Assembly: GCA_009809945.1 (NCBI GenBank)
Contig: WTPW01000608.1
Location: forward strand, 5,795-69,794
Direction of reading: 5' to 3'
Source of the DNA: Gigaspora margarita
Taxonomy: Eukaryota > Glomeromycota > Glomeromycetes > Diversisporales > Gigasporaceae
Length of the DNA stretch: 64,000 nucleotides
Below the pieces are notes generated by a model. The model worked only from the letters and a program-made list of their open reading frames with translations, made no database searches and was not told where the DNA came from. Shown piece by piece: positions 1 through 12,100 of this stretch (positions are counted from its first letter, which is position 1; every line of letters starts with the position of its first letter). The translations under genes were made by a program, and so were the position numbers.

Positions 1-54
1 TTAAATTTTCAAGAAATATAAAATTAAATATGCCAGAATAATATATTTTTATGT

Positions 55-216
55 GCTGAACAAGTTTCTTAGAGCACAATATTAGAATCAATTAGTAAAA
101 TTTTGAGAATTATAATATTTTATATAATTTTATTAATAAAAATACAAAGAATTCTATTATTCTCAAAATTTTACTAATTGATTCTAACAAAGTGTTCTAA
201 GAAAATTTGTTCAGCA
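55..216. repeat. Inverted-repeat (MITE-like) element
   Basis: The left arm (about 55-110) and right arm (about 159-216) are imperfect reverse complements that both start with GCTGAACAA and share a run ending in TTTTGAGAAT. An AT-rich loop of about 48 bases separates them. No coding capacity and no clear target-site duplication were found, so the superfamily is not assigned. Confidence 0.6.
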
Positions 217-359
217 ATCAAAAATATATATATTATTTTGATTTATAAAAATAGATGTGATAATTTAGTTTTTGGCAAATTACTATAAAATTTATATGTA
301 ATAATCTAACTTTTAGCAAATTTACTTGATTTTAGGAGTAGCAAAAACGCCTAAATTCA

Positions 360-1334
360 TACAGATTAGTTATGACCTCTATGAGAGATGTACGGAGTCC
401 TGGTCTACCAACCTGGCTGCCGAAATCGCACTGGAGAAAAAGGACCTACATTCTGGCAGTAGGTACCAAAAGAAAAAAGCCATATCGACCCTTCTGGGCT
501 AACTGGTTTGGAAGTTTGTGGATCTAAATAGGATGTAGAGGTGAGTGCTAGGATCGAAGCAAACCTTATAAGGGTGGAAATAAATAATGATAGCAGTTTA
601 GGCTAATCCCTATACTGCAAGTGGTCTGCCTCAGTAGATGCGTAAGTTACTGAAGCGTAGGTAATACCTGTGTGGGACAGGAACTGCTCTATTAAGTGTT
701 CTGTGAGAATAAACTAGTTCTAAGGAGATTTCACGATACATCTGGGACTGATCTTAACTGACTTATGTAATAGAGGACTGTATCGGTGATACAAGGAGAA
801 CTAGCAGGAGGATCAGGGACCAGAGAGTTTAAATAGACAATCTACTAGTTGGGTTGCAGGTATGGCAACTAGTGTAGAACCTTTGGGTGAACTACTTAAA
901 TTAGACAACCAAAAGTTGTATATGTGGCTAGTTGTACTCTTATCTATGTAACAAATATCTGGGTGTCCCTGGAAGCAGTGTTGTACATGGGACAGTTGGG
1001 ACATGAGCTAGGACATTTTGGAACATTTTGGAACAATTTTTTAAATTGAGATTACTTAAAATTTTATTAAGATAATCTAATTTAATTTTTTCAGAAATGT
1101 GTTCAGCACCTAGAAAAATATATAATCATATATTTTTTTAAATTAATTTATTAATTATTAAGACTTGGGACATAGTTGGAACACTTGGGATGCTGGGACG
1201 TTGAGACATTGGGACATGCCAAAAAAAGGCTGGGACAGCGAAAATGTACAACACTGCCTGGAGGTACCCATGGTTTGATTTACTTGAATAAAAGCCTTTT
1301 TCCAGAGCAGAAACTTTACATAAAAAAAAAAAAA
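360..1334 (+). mobile_element. LINE-like retrotransposon 3' region, interrupted by a MITE
   Basis: This stretch is less AT-rich than its surroundings and ends in a poly-A run (1322-1334). Positions about 820-960 match 26405-26545 closely, and the last part (CTTGAATAAAA... then poly-A) matches 26580-26670. That makes two copies of one family sharing a 3' end and an A-rich tail, as expected for a non-LTR retrotransposon 3' UTR. The 281-bp hAT MITE at 976-1256 splits this copy. No reverse transcriptase ORF is visible, so the LINE assignment rests on the shared tail only. Confidence 0.45.
976..1256. mobile_element. hAT MITE, 281 bp (copy 1)
   Basis: The ends are CAGTGTTGTACAT and, reverse-complemented, CAGTGTTGTACATT. 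The flanks are CCTGGAAG (968-975) and CCTGGAGG (1257-1264), an 8-bp target-site duplication with one mismatch. An 8-bp duplication with CAGTG termini is the hAT signature. GGGACA-type words repeat near both ends, as expected for subterminal transposase-binding repeats. A second copy of identical length lies at 18923-19203. Confidence 0.85.
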
Positions 1335-1707
1335 CAAAGAAATTCAGTTTATTATAGTACTTTACCAAGGATATGAACTATAATTTTTGCAATTATCATT
1401 ATAATTAAAGATTTTTGAATGTATTAGTTTTTATAATTTGCTAACAAGTTAGTTTATAATCCATTTGTGGATATCTTTGCGAGTAGTTCAGAGGGTACCC
1501 TGGCTTACATGAAGCAGGTATATAGTACTGGATTCTGAACCCTAGAACAAGAATAGGGCCTAGATAGTTGAGCCCTTTTATAGGCAGATAAGATTAGGGT
1601 ATTGCTAGTATCTAGCTTTATTTGCTCTTGTGGAAACCTAACTATAAATATAGATTTTATAAAGTTTGTTAAGCTTAAATTAAATCAAATACTGAATATA
1701 TTTAAAT
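1335..1707. other. Non-coding, repeat-like stretch
   Basis: AT-rich sequence with a less AT-rich block at about 1485-1640 that resembles the untranslated block at 360-800 in composition. No ORF, RNA gene or TIR was recognised. Confidence 0.4.
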
Positions 1708-2874
1708 TTGGTTAAATTAGTATATCAAATCAAATTAAATATCATAGCTAATGCTAAAATTGACAACAAATATACAAACTCCTTCCAACGATCATTTGGA
1801 CCAACTTTTTCAAGAAGACTGAACTGTAGAAAACCTATAGATATTATACAACTTTTTAACACAAACCTTCTTTTGGAGTATTTGGGATTAAGAGTTCTCT
1901 TTGGGATTACTAAAAGAGAGTTGAAAAAGATGATCTTGGAGAGGGCTTCCTGGAGTAAAACACAAAAACTATTGAATAGTAGTTGGTCATGGCATAACCG
2001 GAAGTCTTTGTCATTTAGTTCAAACATTAGTTTGATTCTTAGTGAAAGCTGTTTAATTTTCTATAAGCTACAAATCCTACATGGTTTCAAATCCACAAAA
2101 CAAGTTGAACAACTCAGTGTTTTTCTTGTTCCTTTGGCTTTTGAAAAATTTCTGCAAAGTGGGCAATTTAGCTTACTCCTTTCAAAAGATCAGCATTGTT
2201 TACTCTTCCAAATTGGAAATATAGCTATTATATTGGATCGTTGCCTCAGCGAACCATGGACCTGTCGAGGTAAACAAAAAATATCATGTGTAGAACTTAC
2301 GAACTGGTCAAGATCTAATAGAACATTACATATTCTGGAGGAAAAAATGAAATTTTGTTTTACTTTTAGTTTTAGGTATACTGTATTAGTTTTAATTTTG
2401 TTTTTCCTTAAAGGGTTTTTCTTTTATGTACATATAATACTTAACACTTTTGTGTAGTATTATAAAATTTTTAACTTTAGTCTCTTACAGGCAAAATTTT
2501 TTTGTTAAACCGTCTCTTTTACCTTTTTTTTTTTTTTTTTTTTTTATTTGGTTAGTATTTGGTATCTTGTTTAGGTAGTAGTAGTTTTTTCTCACTTAGT
2601 ATATTTTCTCTTTGTTTTCCTTTTCTTGTCTCGATATTATTTTTTCTAGTAGAATTCTTCTACCTAGAAAGCTAGGAGAAGAAGGTTTAAAAGTAGGCAG
2701 TCTGACAAAGTTCCTGGCTTAAGTCAGTGCAGCAGGTCGCATTTGTTCTTGTTTATCAAAAAGAAATGATGTTAGACTTATCAGTAGTTTAGTAATATAC
2801 TATACGTTTGTGGTTCGTGCATGTATTAAACGAAATAAAGTACTGGCGAGACTGTCTAAGTTGGAAAAAAAAAA
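1708..2874 (+). mobile_element. Degenerate repeat with poly-A tail (LINE-like 3' end, family 2)
   Basis: A reading frame of about 249 codons opens at a TTG (1708-2457) and matches no protein I recognise. Its middle, with SGQFSLLLSKD, resembles reverse-strand translations at 46960-46690 and 24000-23700. Downstream, 2473-2874 is T-rich. It contains an AGCTAGG...AGG.TTTAAAA...GGCAGTCTGAC block shared with 40340-40400, and ends in poly-A (2863-2873). Together these look like the decayed 3' portion of a non-LTR element. The frame may be only a relic and should not be taken as a gene. Confidence 0.35.
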
Positions 2875-3622
2875 TGCTAAAATTGACTAATGCTAAAGCT
2901 ATGGGGGTCTCAATTTGAAACTATAAGCTCTGCTAAAATCTATATATACTTTAAAAATATGAAATCTATACCGAAACTCTACTCTAACTTTATAAAACAA
3001 AAACAAAAAAAATATTCAGAAAAGTTTTTTAAATTTTAAACAAAATAGATCATAGTTTCAATATTAGATAATTTCAGTATCAGTTATAATATTAAGTATT
3101 CCAGCTAATTCAAAATTGAATCAAAACTAATTCAAATTTAAAATTTAAATTGGTCCAAAAGTAATCTAGCTAATCTGATATTGAACATATTGGCAAATTT
3201 ACAAAATTGAATCTTTTTTTAGAACCCAATTTTCATATAATTTTACAAGTTAAACTATTTGATTTCTAAGATCTAATAGATTTATGCTTGTCTAATAGAT
3301 TTATTTATAATAATTAGTTATTTGTTAATCATTTGACCATTATTTGATCAATAAGTTTTTGTAAGCAATTATATTTTGAAAACCATTTTTAGGCCCAATT
3401 TCAATTGTAAATTTGCTATGTTCAAAGTTTTTAGGTATTTTAATTTTAAAATTTAATTTAATTTAGTTCAATTTGAATTTTTGGTCAAATCTAATTTAAT
3501 TTGGTTTTTTTTAAATGATAGATCAAATTAGTTTTGATTTAAATTTGATTTAAATTAAAAATTCTATATTTGAATTTGATTTAATTTGAATTTTTTTATA
3601 AATTTTTTAAACTAAATCAAAA
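2875..3622. other. AT-rich intergenic sequence
   Basis: Low-complexity sequence rich in AAATTTAAATTT-type words. No ORF, TIR or other feature was recognised. Confidence 0.5.
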
Positions 3623-4443
3623 TTTAAAAATTGGAAATTTCTAAGCATCTCTGGTTAGAGATATATAGCTTATATATCTCTGGCCTATTTAACCAATCAG
3701 AGGTTAAGAAAGTCATGTGATTTAAAATTCATGTATTCCGATGCAAGGTCAAACAATTATACCCTGCATCGCCAGATCCGGATAGATAAGTATAGATTAT
3801 CTTTTTTATTGATTTGTTTATTTTTTTTTTTACACTTTCGCTTTTTTCGTTTACTAATATTTTATTTATTTATTTAGCTTGTTACTTTTCATCGTTGGTG
3901 CTGTCACTAGTGTTGCAGTTGGTTTCATTGGTGTCCTTGTGTTTCTTTAGTATTTTTGCAAAGAGTTCTTCAGATTTAGGGTCAGCTTATCTTCTAATCT
4001 GATTTAGATTAGGTTTTTTTTTTTATCTAAATTTGCTTTTTACTTTGAATAACACTTTCTTCCTTTGTAGATTTGTTTTGCTGGAAAACTAGGTAGTGGA
4101 GTTAGTAGAGCCATTGTAGTAGGTGTCGTGTTTATTGGGTATGGCTTTTGTCATTTCAGGGCCATCGTTGTAGAGATTTCAAGCTTTGTCATTTTGGTAA
4201 CTTCATTTGTGATTTCAGGTTTTGCTATTTCGATGATATCATTTGTGGAGAATTTGGGTTTTCTTCGTTTAATTGTTAAGTTTTTGTCTTTGGTGATTTT
4301 AGATTTTTGTTATTTTGGAGCTATTGTTGTAGAGATTTCAAGCTCAGTGTCTTCACATTTGTGATTTAAGGTTTTTACCATTTCGACAATGTCATTTTAG
4401 GTCATTTTAGTTTGGTTGTTAAGGTTTCGTCTTTGGTGATCTT

Positions 4444-6427
4444 CATCAGAAAATTTTTTATATAGATATATATCGATATATAGCAATAAATCGATAAATA
4501 TCGATTAGAAAATAACGGCATATATCGATAATTTAGGTTATATAACGATACATAACTAAAAAACAATATATACCGGTAAATGATAAATATCGTTAAATAA
4601 CTAATTATCGATATATATCAATTATATTAATATCGATATAAATCATTTATTAGATTCATATCGCAATCTAGCAGACCTATTACTATCGATATATAGCGAT
4701 ATTTGTTAATTATCGATATATAACCTATTAAAAATATTTGATATATATCGAAAATTAACCAAATATCGCTATATATCAATAGTAATAGGTCTGCTACATT
4801 GCGATATAAATCTAATAAATAATTTATATCGATATTAATATAATTGATATATATCAATAATTAGTTATTTAATGATATTTATCATTTACCAGTATATATC
4901 GATATGTTTGCTCTTTAACGATATTTAGTCTTTTCTGATATATAGCAAAAAGATATATTTTATTAGACTAGGCTGAATCAGTAGATCATGCCAAAGATGT
5001 GTTTGATTAATATTTTCAAAATGTTTCGAAATGTTTCGATGATCATAGTACAAGATCAGATTAGATCTTTGTTTATTTTTTTTGTTTATAATTTAGATCT
5101 TCTATCACTTTTACATTGTTTTTTCGTTTTCATTTTGTTTTTTTTTGTTACGTTTCGTTTCGTTTAGTATCATTTTGTTTCATTTGTTTTTTCATTTTTT
5201 TTCTTTTATTTATTATTTTTAATTTTTTTATTTTATTTCTACAAAAAACACTTTTTGGCATGAAATATGTTACTTTCTGACACCTTGCGCAAGGCAACGC
5301 ATTGGTGTTGTCCTAGTTGGTATCATCACTGGTGTTGTAGTTGATGTCGTCGTTGGTGTTGTCGTTGGAATTGTCACTAGCTGGTGTCGTTGGTGTTCTT
5401 GTGAATGGCTTTACGTGCCTCTCGGTATTCTTGTAGATGGTATTGCATAGATTTTTAGTATTCTTGTAGGCGGTCCATTTGTTTTTCTTCTCTTGGATTT
5501 GTATGGGTAGTCTTGCTTGTTTTTCTTGCATTCATATGGGGTGGTCTTGCTCGTTCTCTTGCATTCGTATGGGATCGTATAGGGTAATTTTTCTTGTTTT
5601 TCTTGTGTTTGTACAGGTGGTATAACACTAACACTTCTGAGAAATAGTTTTTTTTTATTTTTTTTACTTACTATTTTTTTAGAAAATAGCGAAAATAAGC
5701 GAATATAAGCGAAAAGAAGCGAATATGAGCGAATAGAAGCAAATATAATAGTTTATTTTTTTCGGTTTCATTTTTTTTCGTTATTTTTTTTGGTTTTACT
5801 TTTTGTTTTTTGTTCTTTTTTTATTCCTTAATTCTTTTAGAACTTTGCACAAGAAAATAACTATTTTAGCACTTTACAAGAACACCAATTCTAACTTCTT
5901 CAGCACTTTGCAAGTAGTAGCAAATAGAGCAAATATAAGCAAATATAATCGAAAATAAGCAAATATAAGCAAATATAAGCAAATATAATAGTTTATTTTT
6001 TTTTCATTTTCATTTTATTTTCGTTATTTTTTTCGGTTTCGTTCTTTTTTGGTTTTATTTTTTTTGTCATTTTTTTTATAATAATATATAATAAAATATG
6101 TAATATTTAAAATATAATATATAATAATAAATAAAAAAATAAAATTTTATATTAAATTGGAAAACTTGTGAATATTGTATATTTAATTTAAAATAATATA
6201 TAATAATAATAATAAATAAAAAAGCATGATTATATGAACAAATGCATTTTGTATATTGATTATAAACTATTATGGATATGTATCGATTATAATCACTACC
6301 ATTATATATCGATTAATATCTATATTAGATATATATCGATTACTATCACTATCGATAGATCATGGCAGGGTAGTATGTAATCGATATATAGTAATCGATA
6401 TATATCTATATATAAAATTTGCTGATG
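4444..6427. mobile_element. Nested TIR element rich in TATCGATATA words
   Basis: The left end reads CATCAGAAAATTTT...TATAGATATATATCGAT. The right end is its reverse complement, ending in CTGATG at 6427. The interior holds a long palindrome and a T-rich block (about 4980-6240) that recurs at about 48840-50420. No target duplication was identified and no transposase is visible. Confidence 0.5.
4563..4915. repeat. Large palindrome (about 170-bp arms)
   Basis: Two arms centred near 4735 are near-perfect reverse complements and include TAATAGGTCTGCTA in one arm and TAGCAGACCTATTA in the other. The words CGATATATA and TATCGATA recur throughout. As single-stranded DNA or RNA this would form a long hairpin. 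Confidence 0.75.
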
Positions 6428-7487
6428 TTTGCTTTCGTTCTTGGAGTGTTTCTTCGGCGTTCTTCTTGGTAAGTAAGTCTTGTTGATATTTATTTGATTT
6501 TTTTTTCAACTAATGTTTCTCTCTGACCTTGAAACTATTTCCAGTATATCTTTTGGCTTCGAACTGTTTTCTTGTGAGATAAGTACAGTAGTTTTTTCCA
6601 TTTTCTTTTTTTTTTCCTTTTCTCAGATTGAACTAACCTTCTTTTCTTTTGTAGATTTAGCTTTTGGGACTTGTTCTAGTATAAGGTTGTTGTTTCGGTA
6701 TCATTTTGAGAACTTTGTTTTAAATAGTTTTTATCTTTTTTTTTTATCAATTCTTTTTTTTTTTGCTAGTATAATAGGTAAATCGCTTCGATATCATCAG
6801 AGCCTTCATGGGCATGATTTCACGACCTTGTTGAAGCCTTTGTTGGTAAGTATTGTTACTTTTAGCATCTTCGTTAGAGCCTTCATGAGCATGTTTGCCA
6901 CCTTAATATTGTTATTGAAACCTTTGTTGGTAGGTCTTACCACTTCTAGCATCATTGCTCTTTGGGCCTTTTTTCTTTGAGTAAGAAGCCACTGGTAGAG
7001 ATTCGTAGTGGTTAGTGGTTCTGGCGTACAAGTCAAATATCAAATTTTAGCATAGATTGTAGTTGTATTGCAAAATACTTTAGATGGTTTTTTTATATAT
7101 ATATATATTACTGAGTGCACTGGGCATACAGGTCTATGATGTTATAATTTGTAATTAACCGTGTTTTACTGTAATAAATTAATTTATTAAAGTAAAAAAA
7201 AATTGTGCAATTATTATTTTTTTTTGATCAGGGAGTGTTACCAGTGCATGATTACATTATAAAGTATATAATCTTAAATTTTTGTAAAATTTTTCTTGCA
7301 ATTTGATTGAATAATGATGAAGTCCGTAAAGTGAGAACAGATTTTGGGTTACATGGGCCTTTCTGACCAGGCAGTGTTCTGAAAAAATGAGTCACGTGAA
7401 GTTTGCTCATTTTGATTGGCTGATAGGCCAGAGAAATATAAGTTATATATCTCTGACCAGAGATACCTAGAAATTCTTTTAAAAATT

Positions 7488-7817
7488 TGTTTATTACTTA
7501 GCTAAATTATTTATTTTTTTTATCTAGTTTTTTAAAAATAATATGATTTCAATTATATATATATATTTATTATTTTTTGATAGCCTTACTAAAGTTTAAT
7601 TAAGATAACTATATACACAATTTAAAAAATTATCTACACAATGTCCTTATTATATAAACCTAATATTACTAGTTGCTTTTACAAGTGCTCAGATATAACC
7701 AATTATACTAATTTCTAGAAGTCAGCTCAATAGTGTTAATACTATCAAGAATATAGGATTTATCTTCAAATCCCTTCTACTAATATCCAAAATTAACTAT
7801 AAGAAAACAAAACTAAT
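7488..7817. other. AT-rich spacer left of the Polinton-like element
   Basis: No coding or repeat structure recognised. It ends in CTAAT, immediately before the AGTAGT terminus of the 15.6-kb element. Confidence 0.4.
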
Positions 7818-9030
7818 AGTAGTGGCCAAAGGGGAGTTCTGGGGTCAGAATTTTATAAATGTATTCAGAATAGGTTCTTTATCTATTTTCATGCTTTTCT
7901 AGTTATATGTAATCTTATATCAAATGCAAGCTCTAAATTACACCAGAGCCAAATCCTGTTAACTTACTCTCCTTATTCCTAAATTTGGGCTTCCAACATT
8001 AAGGAGTACATAGTCTTTGTTAATGCTCTGGCTATATTTTTAATTCCAAACAAGATAACAAAAAAATTATGCTATATTGCTTGCTCTTGAAATGAGCAGA
8101 GAGCACCGAGGACTAAAGTGTCTGAGTATGCTTCTCTGCATGCCCATTTAAGCCTAATATGCTTACTATTTTCTATGCTATCCTAAAATTAATTCAAAAA
8201 GCGATTTAACTCTATTTAGCAAAGGATAAATTTTGGTACCCGCCATAGTGGAGTACCAAAATTTGGGATACAGATACAAAATTTCGGATATGGGTACCAA
8301 AATTAAGATATTCAGGTACCAAAATGTCAGATATTTCAGATCTTGATACCAAAATTTTGATATGGGGGCATCCATAAATAACGTTATGTACTCCTACATA
8401 GTAGCTCTTGACCCCCCCTCTACTATATAAAAAAATTTTTAAAAATCTGTATGTTTATATATAAAAACTTGAATATATTATAACCCAGTAATCCAATTTG
8501 GATGATTTTGGTATTATTCAATTCATCTCTATGAGACGAATCCAATGGTACCAAAATCGTTTCATTTGGTTTACTGGATCACGTTTTATTAACGAAATAC
8601 TATTGATTTTATAGTAATTTTATAAGAAAACATAATAACCAATAGTATTTCGTTAATAAAACGTGATCCAGTGATCCACTCAAATAAAATTAGTACCATT
8701 CGAATCCTCTCCTCGAGACGATTCGAATGGTACCAAAATCATCCAATTTGGATTACTGGATCAAGTTTTAGACAAATTTTTAGAAAAAAATTGCATTATA
8801 TTGGAGGGGACCCCCTTCTATATATTGCAAAATCATTATATTTTGGGGGACCCCCCTCAAGCATAACATAATTTATGGATGTCCCCTATCTGGCTACTAA
8901 AATTTCAGATATAGATAGCTATTTTTTCAGATTCGGGTACCAAAATTTCAGATATATTTACTAAAATTTCAGATCTTGGTACCAAAATTAGGACAAAAAA
9001 AAAATGATATCGAGGTATCTAAATTTCTAT
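7818..9030 (+). repeat. Left TIR of the Polinton-like element
   Basis: This is the inverted counterpart of 22740-23447, for example AGTTCTGGGGT, CCAAATCCTGTTAACTTACT and GCGATTTAACTCTAT in this orientation. Its inner part (8230-8360 and 8890-9030) is an imperfect array of GGTACCAAAATTTCAGATAT-like units. A 523-bp foldback element (8364-8886) splits this TIR and is absent from the right one. Confidence 0.85.
8364..8886. mobile_element. Foldback MITE, 523 bp, inserted in the left TIR
   Basis: The ends are GGGGGCATCCATAAAT and, reverse-complemented, GGGGACATCCATAAAT. TAT flanks both sides (8361-8363 and 8887-8889), and the right Polinton TIR shows the uninterrupted site (TTTTGATATCTGG). The interior is largely palindromic around 8600. 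The superfamily is not certain. A 3-bp duplication would suit several DNA transposon groups. Confidence 0.8.
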
Positions 9031-9116
9031 TTAAACAAAAATATTTTATAAGTATTATATAGTACTTAAGGTATTATAATTAAAAAAAAGATTTTTATAA
9101 GTATTATATAACAAAT

Positions 9117-12100
9117 ATGGTCGAATATCTATGTACAAGATATGGCAAAAACTTTTTCAAATTATGGAAACTTCGTTGCCATAATGAAAAACAATATATA
9201 TGTCGACCGAAAGTAATTTCTCAAATTACAATTCCCCAAGTCAAAGACCAAAACATTCCTCCTTCTGTTACCCATATTTGAGGAAGAGATTGAAGACGAG
9301 AAATAACAAAAAGAAATAAATCACCAATACCAATTTCCCAAGAAGCTGGCCCAGGCCCCGCAACCCAAGCCTATAGAAAAAATATAGTCTCACAGAACAA
9401 ACTTCAAGAGGCAATAAAAGATGGTGATGTAGAACTGAAAAAATCTGATATTTAGCCAAATTTAATAAAAGAAAAATATCTTAGAGCAGATAAAAACGCT
9501 TCTAAAGACAATATCTGATTTGAGAAAAAATCTGCTGATCCATCAAAGCCTCATAAAAATCTTTCATTATTAAGCAGATGAGAGGCTATAGTTTCTTCTA
9601 GAAAAACTTAGCATATGCATTCAATAAAGGTGTAAAAACCAAAAACGAATTTATAGATGCGCTATACATGCCCGAGCTTATAGGATCAGCTCGAGAAAAA
9701 ACAACCAAAGTCATCTTAACAGAATTACAAGAAAAAGAGCAAATCAAATTAGCATTAGTCGTATTATGCAAGTATACCAAAATGCAAAAATGCGGTAACT
9801 AATGTTTTTCTGTTTATAAAGAATCCTATCACAGAGGAGATATGCGAGTAATTCTCTCTAAAGATGATATAGATAATTATTTAACTCTTTCTGGCCAGGA
9901 AATAGATGAAAAAATCGAAAAAATGTTAGAAGATGGTTCTAACTAGCAACTAATTCAAATTAATAGGGTATTTATTGAAGCTTATACATATTGTCGCTCT
10001 TTGGGAGGATCTTTTATCCCAACACCTAAAAAGCTTGCCAATACAAAGTATACTATTAATCCAGACAATTCAGATATTATAGATCTGGCTATAGGCAAGC
10101 TTACAGATAATTGTCTCAAAGGTGTGTTAAGATGTTATTTTGCTAATAAAGAAGGAATTACAGACTACTTGGGAAGGTGTATATATAGAGCAAAAAGTCT
10201 TCAAAAATACTTAAATATTGCCAAACTTGATAACATTCCAATGCCTATACCAATCTGTTCATGAATATTTAATAAGATTGAGGAAATAAATCTGGATATT
10301 ACTATTAATATCTGGGAATGGAAAGAAGAATTAGCAACCCCCAAACTGGTAATAGCCAGCAAGAACTATAATAGACAACATATTATATATTTCATGACTC
10401 TTACAGATATTACCAAATCTGAGGGCGAAAAATATGGACAAAAAAATTATTTTCTTTGGATCAAAAATCCAGATGGATTGGTTTATAAAGATAATGCTAA
10501 AAAAGTTAAAAAGTATCTATATAACTGATGCTTTCATAGCTTTCAGTCAAAAAAATCTCTAGCCTATTATCGAAAGCACTGTTTTGGTTTGGAGGAGGCC
10601 ACTCAAAGAGTCACTTTACCCACCAAAGGGATCAATGATTTTGAATAGTTTAAAAATTATGCCTGGATGATTAATGCATCTTGTGTTATTATAGCTGATT
10701 TTGAATCAACTAACAAAAAATGAGATCATTCTGGAGGTATAATGAAACTAGTATTAGAGTATGGTGGAAAAATGCGAAAGCTTGCAGAACAGAAAGCTAA
10801 TAGCTTTTGTTATTTAGTCCACTGGATTGATACTGGAGAAGTATGGGGTCTTTTCTATATCAAGAAGAAAATACTATACAAGAATTTGTCTGAAAAATCG
10901 ATAAAGAGTTGGTCGAAATTAATAAAGTCTTAGCTATTAAGGCTGATAGAATTGTAACAGAAAATGATAAGAAAAAATTTGCTGAAGCAGATACATGTTG
11001 GATATATAAAGAGAAATTAGCTATAGATGATAAGATCTGGGACCACTGTCATATTACAAGTAAGTTTCGAGAACCCGCTCACAATACCTGTAATCTTAAA
11101 CTTCAGATCGAAGCATGGAAAACTCCTATCCCAGTTGTCTTTCATAATTTTCAAGGCTATAATTCTCACTTAGTCTGTGAATCTGTTAGAAAATCTGTTG
11201 ATGCGCATCAGATCAAGGTTATAGCTGAAACATTTGAGCGTTATAAATTTATGAAGGTAGGTCAGCTCAAATATATAGATAGTATGCAATTCATGAATAA
11301 TAGCTTGGCAAATCTTATGAAAAATTTAGGTACCAACCACTCTATTACATGCCAGCATTTTAAAGACTATTCTTCAGATCAAATTTCTCTAGTATGTCAC
11401 AAAGGAGTTTATCTCTATAAATATATTAATTTGCAAGATAGATTCTTAGAGACTAAGCTTCTAGCAATTCATGAATTTAGTACATATCTTCATGATAAAA
11501 TTAGCCAAAAAGATTATGAGCATACTCAAAAAGTATAGAAAGAATTTAATTGCCAAAATCTAGGAGAATATTATGATCTCTATCTTAAAACTGATGTACT
11601 TAGCCTAGCAGATATCTGGACCCAATTCCAAAAAACATGTATACAATATTATGAGCTTGATCCGAGCCACTATGTGTTCACACCAGCTTTAGCTTGGGAT
11701 GCCATGCTTAAAATAACAGAAGTTAAGATCGAGCTCTTTACAGATATGACTATGTATGATTTTATTGAAGAAGCCAAGCGTAGAGGTATAGCTATAGTAT
11801 GTAAACGATATTTCAAGGCTAATAATCCTAAAATAGAAAATGCATTTAACCCATCCAAGCCCACATCATGGATTTCATATGTTGATGCAAATAATCTTTA
11901 CGGCTAGGCCATGAGTCAGTATTTGCTCATAGAAAATTATAAATAGGAGGCAAGTCGTAAATATTTAGAGGACAACCCAAATATGCAAAAGAAATATCTT
12001 GATAGGATTCTTAATACCGAAGCAAATTCTCCACGAGGTTATTACTTAAATATTAAGGCACACTTCCCTCTAAAGACCCATGACTATTTGAGTGACTTAC

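Larger units (their letters stand above)
3633..7477. mobile_element. TIR element, about 3.8 kb (possibly Mutator-like), host to a nested element
   Basis: The left end (3633-3760) and right end (about 7345-7477) are reverse complements for over 100 bases. Shared words include CATCTCTGGT, AGAGATATATA, TCTCTGGCCTAT and CCAATCA. Both flanks carry TTTAAAAATT (3623-3632 and 7478-7487), a candidate 10-bp duplication compatible with a Mutator-like element, although such a word is weak evidence in AT-rich DNA. The interior has only short unrecognised frames plus the nested element at 4444-6427. Confidence 0.55.

Noticed and set aside
4460..4960. CRISPR-like array from the repeated TATCGATATA words
   Set aside because: No regular repeat-spacer structure, and the genome is eukaryotic. 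It is a palindrome with simple words.
3814..6980. Several 60-155-codon hydrophobic frames in the T-rich region
   Set aside because: Driven by poly-T composition and lacking splice structure or family motifs. They sit within nested repeats.
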